Positions 51,352-59,774 of a stretch of 64,000 nucleotides of DNA are shown in pieces. The position numbers were made by a program, and so were the translations under genes. A model generated the notes under the pieces. That model saw only the letters and a program-made list of their open reading frames with translations. It was not told the origin of the DNA and searched no databases. The stretch comes from JBNJGB01 sp051747385 (GTDB taxonomy: Bacteria; Myxococcota_A; UBA9042; PHBI01; JACKFB01). Location of the stretch: positions 1 to 64,000 of the forward strand of contig JBNJGB010000008.1 in NCBI GenBank assembly GCA_051747385.1. The letters are read 5' to 3'. Position 1 is the first letter of the stretch; each line of letters opens with the position of its first letter.

Positions 51352-52916
51352 GGGTGCTCGCCGTCGCCTGGGTGCTCGTGGTGACCGCGGCCGGTGTCGC
51401 CGGGGCGGAGACGGCGGCGGATCACCACCCGGGCGAGCAGCCGGAGACGTGGAACCAGCCGCCGTCGAGGGTCCAGGCGGAGCAGGACTCGGTGCTGGTG
51501 CCCGTGGGGAAGGGCGCGATCTTCGTGCCGGCGATGACCGATCCGAGCCTGGAGCCGCCCTACCTGGTCGAGCGGGACGAGGACGGCGAGCTCGTGCAGA
51601 CCGTGCCCATGGGGCGGAGGGCGGTCGTGGAGCCGGGCATCTACCGCGTCCGGATCGGCTCGGGCACCCTGAAGGACCGCATCACGCGCCGCGTGCTGGT
51701 CAAGGAGGGCCGGACGACCGTCGTGCCGGCCACCTGGAGCTCGCTCGTGGTGAACGTGGTGGACGAGAGCGCCATCCCGTTCCGGGGATCGTACGAGGTC
51801 GTGCGACTGCCGGAACGGACGAACCTGGGCGTGGGGCTGGGCGCCGACGTGGAGCTGGGCGAGGAGGTGCGCAGCTGGCTCCTGAAACCGGGCAGCTACA
51901 TGCTCATCAAGACCGGCGGCACGTACCAGGCGCGGCGGGACTTCTACACGTTCCGTCTGCGGGAGGGAGAGCTGTTCGAGCTGACCCTCGTGATGGATCG
52001 GGAGGACGGGACGTTCCTGGGCGCGGGAGAGCTTCCAACGCTCCAGGAGGAGACCCGGCGCAAGGACTGGAACCTGCACCTGGTGCTGGGGGGCGACGCG
52101 GAGGTGAACCGCCGGAGCGACGTCGTGGGCTTCGAGTCCGGCTACGGGTTCACGCTGGGCGGCTATGTGGACTTCCTGGCGCGCTGGCGCCCTGACCGCC
52201 ACCTGTTCTACACGCGCCTCAAGCTCGAGGAGAAGCAGGTGAAGCTCCCCGGCCAGTCGTTCCAGAAGGATCTGGACGAGCTGCGCCTGGACACCCTGTA
52301 CATGTTCCGGATCCTGCCCTGGCTCGGGCCGTACGTCCGCGCCGGCACCCAGACCACCCTGTTCAGCGGCTTCCGCACCTTCGACGAGGACAGGGAGGTG
52401 GTGCAGGTGGACGCGCAGGGCGAGGAGCTTCGCAGCCTGGGGGTCTACGACGAGCGCTTCCGCCTGGCCAAGCCGTTGGCCCCGGTGGAGCTGAAGGGCG
52501 GGGCGGGGCTCAGCTTCCTCATCAAGGCCTCGTACATCCTGGACGCCAACGTGCGCATCGGCCTGGGCGGGCGCGCGCTGTTCAACCGCGGCCTGTACAA
52601 CGCCGCCGACGATCCGACGACCCCCGAGTTCGAGGTGGTCCGCCGCGACGACGCCTGGCAGTACGGCGTGGAGGCGGCGGTCTTCGGCTCGCTCCGCGCC
52701 AGCCGATGGATCCTCGCCACCACGGAGTTCGAGATGCTGGAGCCGTTCGGCGACCTGGAGCATCCCGTCATCGACTGGGAGACGACCATCGGCTTCCGCC
52801 TCGTGTCCTTCGCGTCGCTGAACTACATCTTCAAGCTGCTCAGCGACGTGGAGCGCTCCCCCGACCTCCAGACCGAGCACCGCCTCCTGCTCCGGTTCAC
52901 CTGGCGCATCCTCTAG
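51348..52916 (+). CDS. Outer-membrane beta-barrel protein, last gene of the Mla operon
   Basis: A 522-residue secreted protein from a GTG start in the overlap GTGA. Signal peptide 1-20 (ending AGA). About residues 50-230 form a periplasmic/extracellular beta-rich domain (VEPGIYRVRIGSGTLKDRI); residues 240-522 show amphipathic strand alternation and end in an aromatic/hydrophobic strand (RLLLRFTWRIL), consistent with a barrel. I do not recognise the family with certainty. Position at the end of the Mla operon suggests an outer-membrane partner of the lipid path. Confidence 0.65.
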   Translation: MRVLAVAWVLVVTAAGVAGAETAADHHPGEQPETWNQPPSRVQAEQDSVLVPVGKGAIFVPAMTDPSLEPPYLVERDEDGELVQTVPMGRRAVVEPGIYRVRIGSGTLKDRITRRVLVKEGRTTVVPATWSSLVVNVVDESAIPFRGSYEVVRLPERTNLGVGLGADVELGEEVRSWLLKPGSYMLIKTGGTYQARRDFYTFRLREGELFELTLVMDREDGTFLGAGELPTLQEETRRKDWNLHLVLGGDAEVNRRSDVVGFESGYGFTLGGYVDFLARWRPDRHLFYTRLKLEEKQVKLPGQSFQKDLDELRLDTLYMFRILPWLGPYVRAGTQTTLFSGFRTFDEDREVVQVDAQGEELRSLGVYDERFRLAKPLAPVELKGGAGLSFLIKASYILDANVRIGLGGRALFNRGLYNAADDPTTPEFEVVRRDDAWQYGVEAAVFGSLRASRWILATTEFEMLEPFGDLEHPVIDWETTIGFRLVSFASLNYIFKLLSDVERSPDLQTEHRLLLRFTWRIL

Positions 52917-52924
52917 CCCGGGCT

Positions 52925-53135
52925 GGCGGGCCGGCTGGTAGCTCGCCAGCGGAGGGCAGGTGCACCCGAGGTCGCGGTCGGCGCGGCGGGCCTTCGCGAC
53001 GGCCGGGACGACCGGCAAGCGCAGTTCGCGCCGGTCACGAGTACGCAGGTTGCGACCGGCCCTCGACCCGGCTCGCCTGGCGCCTCCGGGAGGCTCGGGT
53101 CACCTCGGACGACGGCCAGTAGCGGCCGCGGGTCG
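52925..53135 (-). pseudogene. Relic of the 3' end of gcvP
   Basis: The minus strand at 52933-52982 matches the 3' end of the intact gcvP (59785-59834) at about 43 of 49 positions and keeps the C-terminal protein signature CTCPPLxSYQ. A second block, about 53107-53135 (complement), resembles the next upstream piece of gcvP (KYWPPVSR region; here RYWPSSEV). About 100 extra bases, including another gcvP-like scrap near 53047, lie between the blocks, and no open frame links them. Directly behind the Mla operon's last gene. Confidence 0.55.
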
Positions 53136-53530
53136 GACCGTCCCCGGATTTCGCACATGCAGCAGCGGGGCGCCGCCTCACCCCGCGACGGAGCAGCGGC
53201 GATCCACTCGGCCGGCTCGCGCGCAGCGCGCGCACATGCGCTCACGCCTTGGGCAACGATCGGCGCCGGGTGGGCTTGACGCCCCCGGCAGAGCGCCTAG
53301 TATGGCGAACATACGTCAATCTGACGGGGCGTCGCCTGCTCCACGGACCCGCGACGTCCCGCGGACCGCGGCTCACACGGTCGAACGGCGCGGCCCGGCG
53401 GACGGCTCCCGTCACGCGATGCACGCGTGTCCCGGGGCCGGGCTGCGTCCCGGTGTGGGCCCGGCTCGCCACGCGCGCCGACGCTGTTCCGGCTGACAGC
53501 ACGCCCACGTCCGCCCCGAGGAGGCTCCCC
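53136..53530. other. Gene-free leader region of the Asp23 operon
   Basis: No supportable gene. It holds GC-rich inverted repeats (for example GCGCGCAGCGCGCGC near 53219) and the operon promoter at 53276-53303, leaving an untranslated leader of about 220 bases before the first Asp23 gene. I see no known RNA motif in that leader. Confidence 0.55.
53276..53303 (+). promoter_or_regulatory. Sigma-70 promoter of the Asp23/AmaP/PspC operon
   Basis: TTGACG (53276-53281), 16-base spacer, TAGTAT (53298-53303). Confidence 0.6.
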
Positions 53531-53968
53531 ATGACGGCAGATTCCGAGACGACCCATGGCAAGACGTCCGGCCCCGGAGGCGCGGGCGGGACCGGAAGCG
53601 GCGAGAGCCCCGAGGACCGCGGCAAGACCTGGATCGCCGACGAGGTCATCTCGGTCATCGCCCGCATCACCGCGGAGCAGGTCGACGGGGTCCACCAGCT
53701 CGGGGAGTCGAGCCTCCGCAGCATGCTGCCGCGCTCGAGCCGGCACTGGGGGGTCGCCTCGGAGGTCGGCCTGAAGGAGGCGGCCATCGACGTCGAGGTG
53801 GTGGTCGAGTTCGGCTATCCCATCTGGCAGGTGGCCGACACCATGCGCCGGGAGGTCATCGACACCATCGAGCACATGACCGGTCGTCGCGTCGTGGAGG
53901 TGAACATCAGCGTCGTCGACGTGCACGTGCCCAAGGTGGAGCACCACCCCCGCCGGCGCGTGCAGTGA
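53531..53968 (+). CDS. Asp23/Gls24-family protein 1
   Basis: A 145-residue Asp23/Gls24 (PF03780) protein. After a Gly/Ser-rich, disordered N-terminus come the family elements: IADEVISVIARITAEQVDGVHQLG, then IDVEVVVEFGYPIWQVADTMRREV and VVEVNISVVDVHVP. In Firmicutes Asp23 is membrane-tethered through AmaP and responds to alkaline or envelope stress. Here it is first in an operon with an AmaP-like gene right behind it. Ends in a basic stretch HHPRRRVQ. Confidence 0.85.
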   Translation: MTADSETTHGKTSGPGGAGGTGSGESPEDRGKTWIADEVISVIARITAEQVDGVHQLGESSLRSMLPRSSRHWGVASEVGLKEAAIDVEVVVEFGYPIWQVADTMRREVIDTIEHMTGRRVVEVNISVVDVHVPKVEHHPRRRVQ

Positions 53969-53976
53969 GGAGGGGA

Positions 53977-54636
53977 ATGAGCGGCAAGGTCACCATCCGG
54001 AGGAAGCCGTTTCGAGGGCTGACGCGAGGCCACGGCCGGGGCGGCGTCGTCGCCGACCTGCTGCATCGACTCGGCTGGGGGGTGCTGCTGATCCTCCTGT
54101 GTGCCGCGGCCTCCGTGGTGCTCCTGCTCGCGCTCGGCGTGCTGGACGCCGCGCGTCTCCCGGCGTTCCTGCCCGAGGGCCCGGTCGCCGTGCTGGAGGC
54201 TCTCGCCCCCGTCGAGCGACTCGCGATCGCCGCGGGCGCGGTGGTGGTCGGCGTGGCGGCGGCGCTGATGCTCGCCTCTCCCGGCTCCCGCAGAGGGCGC
54301 AGGGGCCGCGCGTCCACGGTCCACGTGTTGGAGCGCGACGAGCGTGGCATGGTGGTCGTGGCCTCGCAGAGCGTCGGGACCGTGGCGCGGGCGGCCGCGT
54401 TGCGCGTCCCGGGGATCCTCGACGCGGAGGTCCGCCGCATCCGGAGCGCGAACGGCCCGGCCACGCTGCGCTTGCGCGCGTGGGTCCTCGCCGGGACCGA
54501 GGTCCGGAGCGTGGGCGAGGAGGTACGCGACGGCGTGCAGGACGCGGTGGAGCGCCTGGTGGGCCTGACCGTGCGGTCCGTCCACGTGGAGATGGAGGTC
54601 GTCGCGCCGGAGGACGAGATACGGATGCTCGAGTGA
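53977..54636 (+). CDS. AmaP-like membrane anchor with Asp23-like domain
   Basis: A 219-residue protein with two membrane helices (about 33-56 and 85-105) and a C-terminal soluble domain (about 115-215) that repeats the Asp23 pattern (VGTVARAAALRVPGI, then LRLRAWVLAGTEVRSVGEEVRDGV). This is the layout of AmaP, which anchors Asp23 to the membrane. The ATG at 53977 with AGGAGGGG just before it is preferred to a GTG at 53965. Basic N-terminus and linker. Confidence 0.75.
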   Translation: MSGKVTIRRKPFRGLTRGHGRGGVVADLLHRLGWGVLLILLCAAASVVLLLALGVLDAARLPAFLPEGPVAVLEALAPVERLAIAAGAVVVGVAAALMLASPGSRRGRRGRASTVHVLERDERGMVVVASQSVGTVARAAALRVPGILDAEVRRIRSANGPATLRLRAWVLAGTEVRSVGEEVRDGVQDAVERLVGLTVRSVHVEMEVVAPEDEIRMLE

Positions 54637-55121
54637 CAGGGAGGGAACGACCGTTGTGGAGGCTCGACCAGCTGGAGCGTCCCCGCGAGGGTCGACTCGT
54701 CGGCGGCGTCTGCGCCGGCCTGGCCGAGCGGCTGGCCGTGGACCCGACGCTGCTCCGGCTGGCGTTCATCCTGCTCTTCCTCGCCAAGGGGGTCGGCCTG
54801 GTGGTCTACGCCGCCCTCTGGCTCCTGATGCCCACGGAGGGGGAGGCCGCCTCGCCCGCCATGCGGGCCCGCGTGAGAGGGGTCCGCGTCGACGTCTCCC
54901 GGTTCGCCGAGAGGGGCCGCGTGGCCTGGCGACGGGCGGGAGCCTCCCGGTGGCCCCGTCCCCTGGACCGCCGCTGGATCGCGGTGGGGCTGCTGCTGCT
55001 CGGGCTGGCCATCGTGCTGGCCTCGTTCGGGGTCTTCGACTGGATCACCCCGGCACGCGCCATCGGGCTGGCGCTCACCGCTGCCGGACTCGCCGTCCTG
55101 GCGGGGATGCCCCGCCGCTGA
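54633..55121 (+). CDS. PspC-domain membrane protein
   Basis: A 162-residue protein: PspC domain at residues 8-70 (LVGGVCAGLAERLAVDPTLLRLAFILLFLAKGVGLVVYAALWLLMP, quoted in parts), a basic linker and two further helices. PspC is a partner in phage-shock/envelope-stress responses. GTG start in a GTGA overlap with the AmaP-like gene; an alternative TTG lies at 54654 with its own GGGAGGG. Confidence 0.82.
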   Translation: MTGRERPLWRLDQLERPREGRLVGGVCAGLAERLAVDPTLLRLAFILLFLAKGVGLVVYAALWLLMPTEGEAASPAMRARVRGVRVDVSRFAERGRVAWRRAGASRWPRPLDRRWIAVGLLLLGLAIVLASFGVFDWITPARAIGLALTAAGLAVLAGMPRR

Positions 55122-55136
55122 CCGGAGGAGGACGCT

Positions 55137-55481
55137 GTGGATGACATCGCTGATCGGACCCGGCCCCGCCGAGGCGCGTCTCTCGCGTCCGCGTTCGCCG
55201 TCTTCCTGATCATCTGCGGCCTGGTCCTCGTCGCGCTCGGGGGGCCCGCGACGCCCGAGCGCCCCCCCGAGCCCGCATCGGCTCCGGCCCCCGCGGCGGC
55301 GCCACCCGAGTCGCGCATCCCGACCGAGGACTCCCGGAAGCTCCAGGAGGCCTACGAGCAGATGGAGCAGGCCGAGATCGCCCTCGAGGCCGGGAACTAC
55401 GGAGACGTCCGGGGACACCTGCGGCGGGCGAGTGGCCTCGTGACCCACGTCCTGGCGGAGAGTCCGCTGGAACGCCCCTGA
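55137..55481 (+). CDS. Small single-pass membrane protein
   Basis: A 114-residue protein: basic N-terminus, one helix (about 16-37), an Ala/Pro linker and a C-terminal helical hairpin (RKLQEAYEQMEQAEIALEAG...) resembling a TPR-like pair. Strong GGAGGAGG before the GTG start. Unknown family; part of the Asp23 operon by position. Confidence 0.7.
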   Translation: MDDIADRTRPRRGASLASAFAVFLIICGLVLVALGGPATPERPPEPASAPAPAAAPPESRIPTEDSRKLQEAYEQMEQAEIALEAGNYGDVRGHLRRASGLVTHVLAESPLERP

Positions 55482-55545
55482 GGCGCCTCGCGGAAGCGCG
55501 GCGCCTCGGAGCCCGAACCGAACGCTTCACCAAGGAGGTGTGTGG

Positions 55546-55986
55546 ATGGCTGCGAAGAAGAAGAGCGAGACCAGGCAAGCGGACAAGAACGTCACGACCA
55601 TCGAGGACAAGCCCCGCGGCGAGGGCCAGGTCGGAGGGAAGCTGAACCTGACCACCGACGTGGTGGGCACCATCGCAGGCCTCGCCGCCCGCGAGGTGGA
55701 CGGCATCGCCCAGCTGGGGCGCTCCCGGCTGGTCTCTTTCGGCGACGCTCCCACGCGCGGCATCGACACGGAGGTGGGCCAGCAGGAGGCCGCCTTCGAC
55801 ATGGAGGTGGTCATCGACTACGGCTACGACCTCCGGAAGGTGGCGGATCACCTGCGGAAGAAGGTCGCCGAGCAGGTGGACCGGATGGCCGGCCGCAAGG
55901 TCGTCGAGGTCAACATCGACGTGGTCGACATCCGCCTGCCCGAGGAGGAGCAGTCCGAGCCCGAGCCCGAGAGGCGCGTGCGCTGA
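55546..55986 (+). CDS. Asp23/Gls24-family protein 2
   Basis: A 146-residue paralogue. Lys-rich N-terminus, then the Asp23 elements TTDVVGTIAGLAAREVDGIAQLG, FDMEVVIDYGYDLRKVADHLRKKV and VVEVNIDVVDIRLP, ending with an acidic and basic tail. Preceded by a consensus AAGGAGGTG. Closer to paralogue 3 (56067-56477) than to paralogue 1. Confidence 0.88.
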   Translation: MAAKKKSETRQADKNVTTIEDKPRGEGQVGGKLNLTTDVVGTIAGLAAREVDGIAQLGRSRLVSFGDAPTRGIDTEVGQQEAAFDMEVVIDYGYDLRKVADHLRKKVAEQVDRMAGRKVVEVNIDVVDIRLPEEEQSEPEPERRVR

Positions 55987-56066
55987 GCGGTCCGGCCCGA
56001 CTCGCCGTCGCGGCGGTGACCCCCGCCGCGGCGCACCCCATACCCGAACCCGAGCAGGAGGAAGCC

Positions 56067-56477
56067 ATGGCCGAGAAGAAGAACGTCACCATCGAGGACA
56101 AGCCGGCCGGCGACGGCGTCGGCGGGCGCCTGAGCATCAACGAGGCGGTGGTCGCCACCATCGCCGGGCTGGCCGCCCGGGACATCCCGGGGATCGCCGA
56201 GCTGGGCACCTCGCGGATCATCGACTTCGGCGACAGCCCCACCCGCGGTGTGGCCGCGGAGGTCGGCGACATGGAGGCCGCCCTCGACATCGACGTGGTC
56301 ATCAACTACGGCGAGGACCTCCGCGCCGTGGCCGATCAGCTCCGCAGGAAGGTGGCCGCCGAGGTGGACAAGATGGCCGGCCGGCAGGTCGTCGAGGTCA
56401 ACATCAACGTCAAGGACATCCGGCTGCCGGAGGGGGAGCAGGCGGAGCCCACCAGCAGCAAGCCCCGCGTCCGCTGA
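56067..56477 (+). CDS. Asp23/Gls24-family protein 3
   Basis: A 136-residue paralogue, same pattern (NEAVVATIAGLAARDIPGIAELG, LDIDVVINYGEDLRAVADQLRRKV, VVEVNINVKDIRLP). Shares the TIEDKPxGxGxVGG/RL lead-in with paralogue 2, showing recent tandem duplication. Last gene of the operon; a strong hairpin follows. Confidence 0.88.
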   Translation: MAEKKNVTIEDKPAGDGVGGRLSINEAVVATIAGLAARDIPGIAELGTSRIIDFGDSPTRGVAAEVGDMEAALDIDVVINYGEDLRAVADQLRRKVAAEVDKMAGRQVVEVNINVKDIRLPEGEQAEPTSSKPRVR

Positions 56478-56527
56478 GACGGCGCCCGGTTTCCATGAGA
56501 GCGATTGTCCGACGTTGAACCGGTGCC

Positions 56528-56563
56528 CGATCGGTCGGCGTGGGCCTCGCTCCCGACCGATCG
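56528..56563. terminator. Bidirectional terminator after the Asp23 operon
   Basis: CGATCGGTCGG (56528-56538) pairs perfectly with CCGACCGATCG (56553-56563), 14-base loop, between convergent genes. Confidence 0.7.
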
Positions 56564-56662
56564 TGGCCGGCCCTGATCCGGACCAGGTCGGTCGGGGGCG
56601 ACCCGCGGCGGGCGCGGGGTACTCGACGATCCCCGTTGACCAGCGGTCCGTGTCGCGGGGCG

Positions 56663-59062
56663 TCAGGGGTTGCACTTCCCGTCGGAGCCGGCTTGGACGA
56701 TGGACTGAAGCTCCGCCGCCGTCAGGGGGCGCTCGAAGATCTCGATCTCGTCGAGGGTGCCCACGAGGTTCTCCGTTGCGGCGGCGCCGGCCCCGTAGGC
56801 CGCGAGGGTCCACTCCGGGGTGCCGGCCGCCGGGGCGTAGCCGTCCACGGGATAGTTCCCCGTGTGGACGAGATCCCCGTCCAGGTAGAACCGGACCTCG
56901 TCGGTCGCGCTGTCCGCCGTCACGGCGACGTGGATCCACTGGCCGAGGGGGATGAAGTCTCCGACCGCGGTCTGGGCGATGCTGGTGCTCTGGCCCTGGG
57001 CGACGAAGACCGGCTCTCGGGCGTCGGAGACGGCCAGGAAGTACTCGCCGCTCCCGTAGTGGTAGTGGACCAGGGTCATCTCGTCGCCCTGGGGCGGCGC
57101 CGTGTCGAGCCGCAGCCAGGCGTCGATGGTGAGGTCGGTCGGGTCGTGGGAGCCCGCCAGGGGCGCCTCGACGCGGTCTCCGATCCCGTCGAAGTGCAGG
57201 GCGGTCCCGACGACGCCGCTGACGATCATGGTCCCGCCCACGGGCTGGCCGTCGCTGCCGCCGACGATGTCGGTGGCCCCGCCGTTCAGGAGGTCGTCGA
57301 GCGGCCACCAGGCCACCATGTCCGGCGGGGCGGGCGCGCAGTCGGGGCAGGCGTCCGGCTGGTCGCAGGAGGCGCCGCTCTGGAAGTCCCCGGTGGGGCA
57401 CCCGGAGGGGAGCGTGTCCAGGCACCCGCCGTCCGGCAGGCAGCAGGCCCCGGTGGGCTGGAGGCACTGGTCGTCGCAGCCGTCGCCGTCGGTGTCCGCC
57501 GGCACCATGTCGGGCAGGCAGTCCAGGGACGGGCAGCACCAGCAGGCGTCCTCGCAGCCGTCCCCGGTGGTGTCGACCGCGTGGGTGTCGGCCGGGCAGA
57601 GCTGGCACTGGTCGTACGCCCCGTCGCAGTCGGCGTCGTAGAGGATCGACGCGGGGCCGCAGTCCAGGCTCGCGGGATCACACTGCGAGGCGTAGTCGAA
57701 GCCGCCGCACTGCCCGACGACGAGGTCCTTGCAGGGGGGCGCGACGCAGTCGTCCGGGCAGCCGTCGCCGTCGGTGTCCTGGGGGACGTGCGGCGGCAGG
57801 CACGAGGGGGGCTCCGGGCAGCAGCCGCACGTGTCCTCGCAGCCGTTCCCGGTGGTGTCCACGGCGTGGGTGCCCTCCGGGCAGAGGAGGCAGACGTCGT
57901 ACACGCCGTCGCAGTCCTCGTCGCCCAGGATGGCGCCCGGGCCGCAGTCGGGGCCCTTGGGATCGCACTGGCCCTCGTACTCGTACTTCTCGCAGCGGCC
58001 GACGATGGACTTCTCGCACGGGTCCTGCTCGCAGGAGTCGGGGCAGCCGTCCTCGTTCGTGTCCACCTCGACGAAGCCGTCCGGGCACTCGAGGTCGGGG
58101 CAGCAGAGGCACGCGTCGGCGCACTCGTCACCGTCGGTGTCTGCGGCCGTCGTCCCTCCCGGGCAGGGGTGGCACACGTCGAAGGTGCCGGTGCACCCCA
58201 CGTCGAAGGCGATGCTGCCCGACTCACAGCCGAGCTCCGCCTCCTGGCACTGGCCTTCGTAGTCGAGGCCCTCGCACATTCCGGAGACCTCGTCGCCGCA
58301 CGGCCGGCACTCGGACTGGGGCAGGACCGCGTCGTCGGGACACTCCAGCGAGGGGACCATGTCGGCTCCGCTCGCGGTCTCGCAGCAGACGAGAGGCGGG
58401 ATCTCGCAGTGGTCGAGGGTCACGACGCCGCCCGGCGGACACTCCGTGGACGGCAGGATCTCGTAGCCCTCGGGCGTCGCGCAGCAGACGTCCTCCACAC
58501 AGACGCCGTCGCACGCGCTGCCGTCGCCCTGGTAGGCGCCTCCGAGGCCCTCGCACTCCAAGGCCTGTACGACCTGGCACGCGCCCTCGATGCAGCAGGC
58601 TCCTTCGTCGGTGGCCTGGCAGAGGTCGGCGGTGCATCCGACGCCGTCGCCCTGGTAGGCGCCCCCGCTGGACTCGCACTCGGTGGGGGGCATCTCGTCG
58701 CACGTGCCCCCCTCCAGGCAGCAGGCGCCGGAGGGAGGTCCGGTGCACGTGTCCGGCTCGCAGGTCGTGCCGGCGCCCTGGAACGTCCCGCCGGCGTCCG
58801 CGCAGGTCTCCTCCGCGACGGTCTTGCACGAGGTGCCCTCGACGCAGCAGGCCCCCTCGGCGGAGCACGGGGCGTCCTCGCACGTGCCCCCGTCGCCGTG
58901 ATAGGCGCCACCGGAGGCCTCGCACTTCTCGGGCGTCGTCTCGACGCACTGCGCGTCGACGCAGCACGCTCCGGTCTCCGTAGGCCCGGGGTCGTCGCAC
59001 CCGGGCGCGGCGAGCACGCCCAGCAGGGTGACTACGGCGGTGGCGGCGGCGCGGCTGATCAT
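56663..59062 (-). CDS. Cys-rich lipoprotein with repeated GACC modules, Ca-binding-like repeats and LamG domain
   Basis: A 799-residue predicted surface lipoprotein (signal with lipobox LAAPGC, Cys21; start at 59062). N-terminal half: five copies of a GACC-x-C...C...GGxYxGDGxxC module (four near the start, one near residue 560). Middle: repeats of the form DTxGDGCxDxCxCCPxxxC alternating with QCDPxxxDCGPxxI, resembling thrombospondin type 3 calcium repeats. C-terminal about 190 residues: a concanavalin/LamG-like lectin domain (MVAWWPLDD..., WIHVAVTADSATDEVRFYLDG). Adhesion or matrix function is a guess. Single gene; promoter candidate at 59133-59161. Confidence 0.78.
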   Translation of the reverse strand: MISRAAATAVVTLLGVLAAPGCDDPGPTETGACCVDAQCVETTPEKCEASGGAYHGDGGTCEDAPCSAEGACCVEGTSCKTVAEETCADAGGTFQGAGTTCEPDTCTGPPSGACCLEGGTCDEMPPTECESSGGAYQGDGVGCTADLCQATDEGACCIEGACQVVQALECEGLGGAYQGDGSACDGVCVEDVCCATPEGYEILPSTECPPGGVVTLDHCEIPPLVCCETASGADMVPSLECPDDAVLPQSECRPCGDEVSGMCEGLDYEGQCQEAELGCESGSIAFDVGCTGTFDVCHPCPGGTTAADTDGDECADACLCCPDLECPDGFVEVDTNEDGCPDSCEQDPCEKSIVGRCEKYEYEGQCDPKGPDCGPGAILGDEDCDGVYDVCLLCPEGTHAVDTTGNGCEDTCGCCPEPPSCLPPHVPQDTDGDGCPDDCVAPPCKDLVVGQCGGFDYASQCDPASLDCGPASILYDADCDGAYDQCQLCPADTHAVDTTGDGCEDACWCCPSLDCLPDMVPADTDGDGCDDQCLQPTGACCLPDGGCLDTLPSGCPTGDFQSGASCDQPDACPDCAPAPPDMVAWWPLDDLLNGGATDIVGGSDGQPVGGTMIVSGVVGTALHFDGIGDRVEAPLAGSHDPTDLTIDAWLRLDTAPPQGDEMTLVHYHYGSGEYFLAVSDAREPVFVAQGQSTSIAQTAVGDFIPLGQWIHVAVTADSATDEVRFYLDGDLVHTGNYPVDGYAPAAGTPEWTLAAYGAGAAATENLVGTLDEIEIFERPLTAAELQSIVQAGSDGKCNP

Positions 59063-59132
59063 GCTTCCCCCCTCGGCGGATCGATCCGTCGCGATTCCCG
59101 ATGCGATGCCTGGCCTGCGTCCGTGCTCACAC

Positions 59133-59161
59133 CGGTAGGGGCCCGACCGGGGGCGTGTCAA
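59133..59161 (-). promoter_or_regulatory. Possible promoter of the LamG lipoprotein gene
   Basis: Perfect TTGACA on the minus strand (59156-59161), 17-base spacer, poor -10 CTACCG (59133-59138). About 75 bases before the start codon. Confidence 0.35.
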
Positions 59162-59460
59162 ACGCAGGGGGGCTGCAATGCGACTGCGATCCGGCCGACG
59201 TCCGGTGCACGGACGAACACGGACGACGGCACGTGCGCGTCTCGCTGCAGCGAGGACCTGCAGCGGGGACTCCGGGTGCGGGGCGGGCGACTACTGTGTC
59301 GATGGCGGCGGCGTGGACCGCCAGACGGACGAGCACTGCCCCGAAGGCGTCCACTGCGTCGACTCGACCGCATCGAGCCCTGCGAGAACGACGCCTACGT
59401 CGTCGGAGCGTTCGAGGCCTGCAACGTCGGCGAACGGACGCCTCCCCGCACGTCGCCGTG
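59162..59460 (+). pseudogene. Frame-broken relic of a Cys-rich protein
   Basis: Short Cys-rich stretches occur in successive different frames of the plus strand: CDCDPADVRCTDEHG (about 59180-59225), TCSGDSGCGAGDYCVDGG (about 59263-59315) and PCENDAYVVGAFEACNVGER (about 59376-59435). They look like pieces of one Cys-rich surface protein of the type seen elsewhere in this window, broken by frameshifts. No start or ribosome site can be identified. Confidence 0.4.
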
Positions 59461-59774
59461 ACGGGGTGACCGGGCTCTCCGGCCGCGTGGTCGGCCGGGT
59501 CGGCGGGGAACAGGCCGCAATCGGCCGAGAGGCTGGCCTGGAGCACCAGACAGGACCGCTCCCGTTGGGCTAGCGGCGATCTCCGGCGCCTCGGCCTTCC
59601 GGGACCGCTGCGCCATGCCTCATGGCATTCCGGCTGTCGCCGGCTCTCCTGGCCCTCCGGGCCAGCGCCGCGCTGCTTCGCAGCGCCTTCGGGACCCGGA
59701 ATCGGCGCTCCGCGCCTGGCCGATCCACTCGGAGATCGCTCGCAGACCCGCGGTCCGCGGTCCCGTTCGGCGCT
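59461..59774. other. Gene-free region with repeat copy B
   Basis: No supportable gene. Contains the palindrome GCCATGCCTCATGGC (about 59612-59626), the 33-bp repeat at 59636-59668, and CGCGGACCGCGGGTC-type inverted repeats directly behind gcvP. Confidence 0.5.
59636..59668 (-). repeat. 33-bp intergenic repeat, copy B
   Basis: Minus strand GCGCTGGCCCGGAGGGCCAG then GAGAGCCGGCGAC; 31 of 33 positions equal to copy A at 36175-36207. The stem CTGGCCC/GGGCCAG is kept and only loop bases differ. Confidence 0.7.

Noticed and set aside
50973..53018. Long minus-strand frame that includes the gcvP relic
   Set aside because: Except for its first 30 codons it is antisense to the Mla-operon barrel gene; only the relic part is meaningful.
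53249..53530. Upstream extension of Asp23 protein 1
   Set aside because: It would start upstream of the predicted promoter and gives a non-conserved Arg-rich lead; the ATG at 53531 fits the family.
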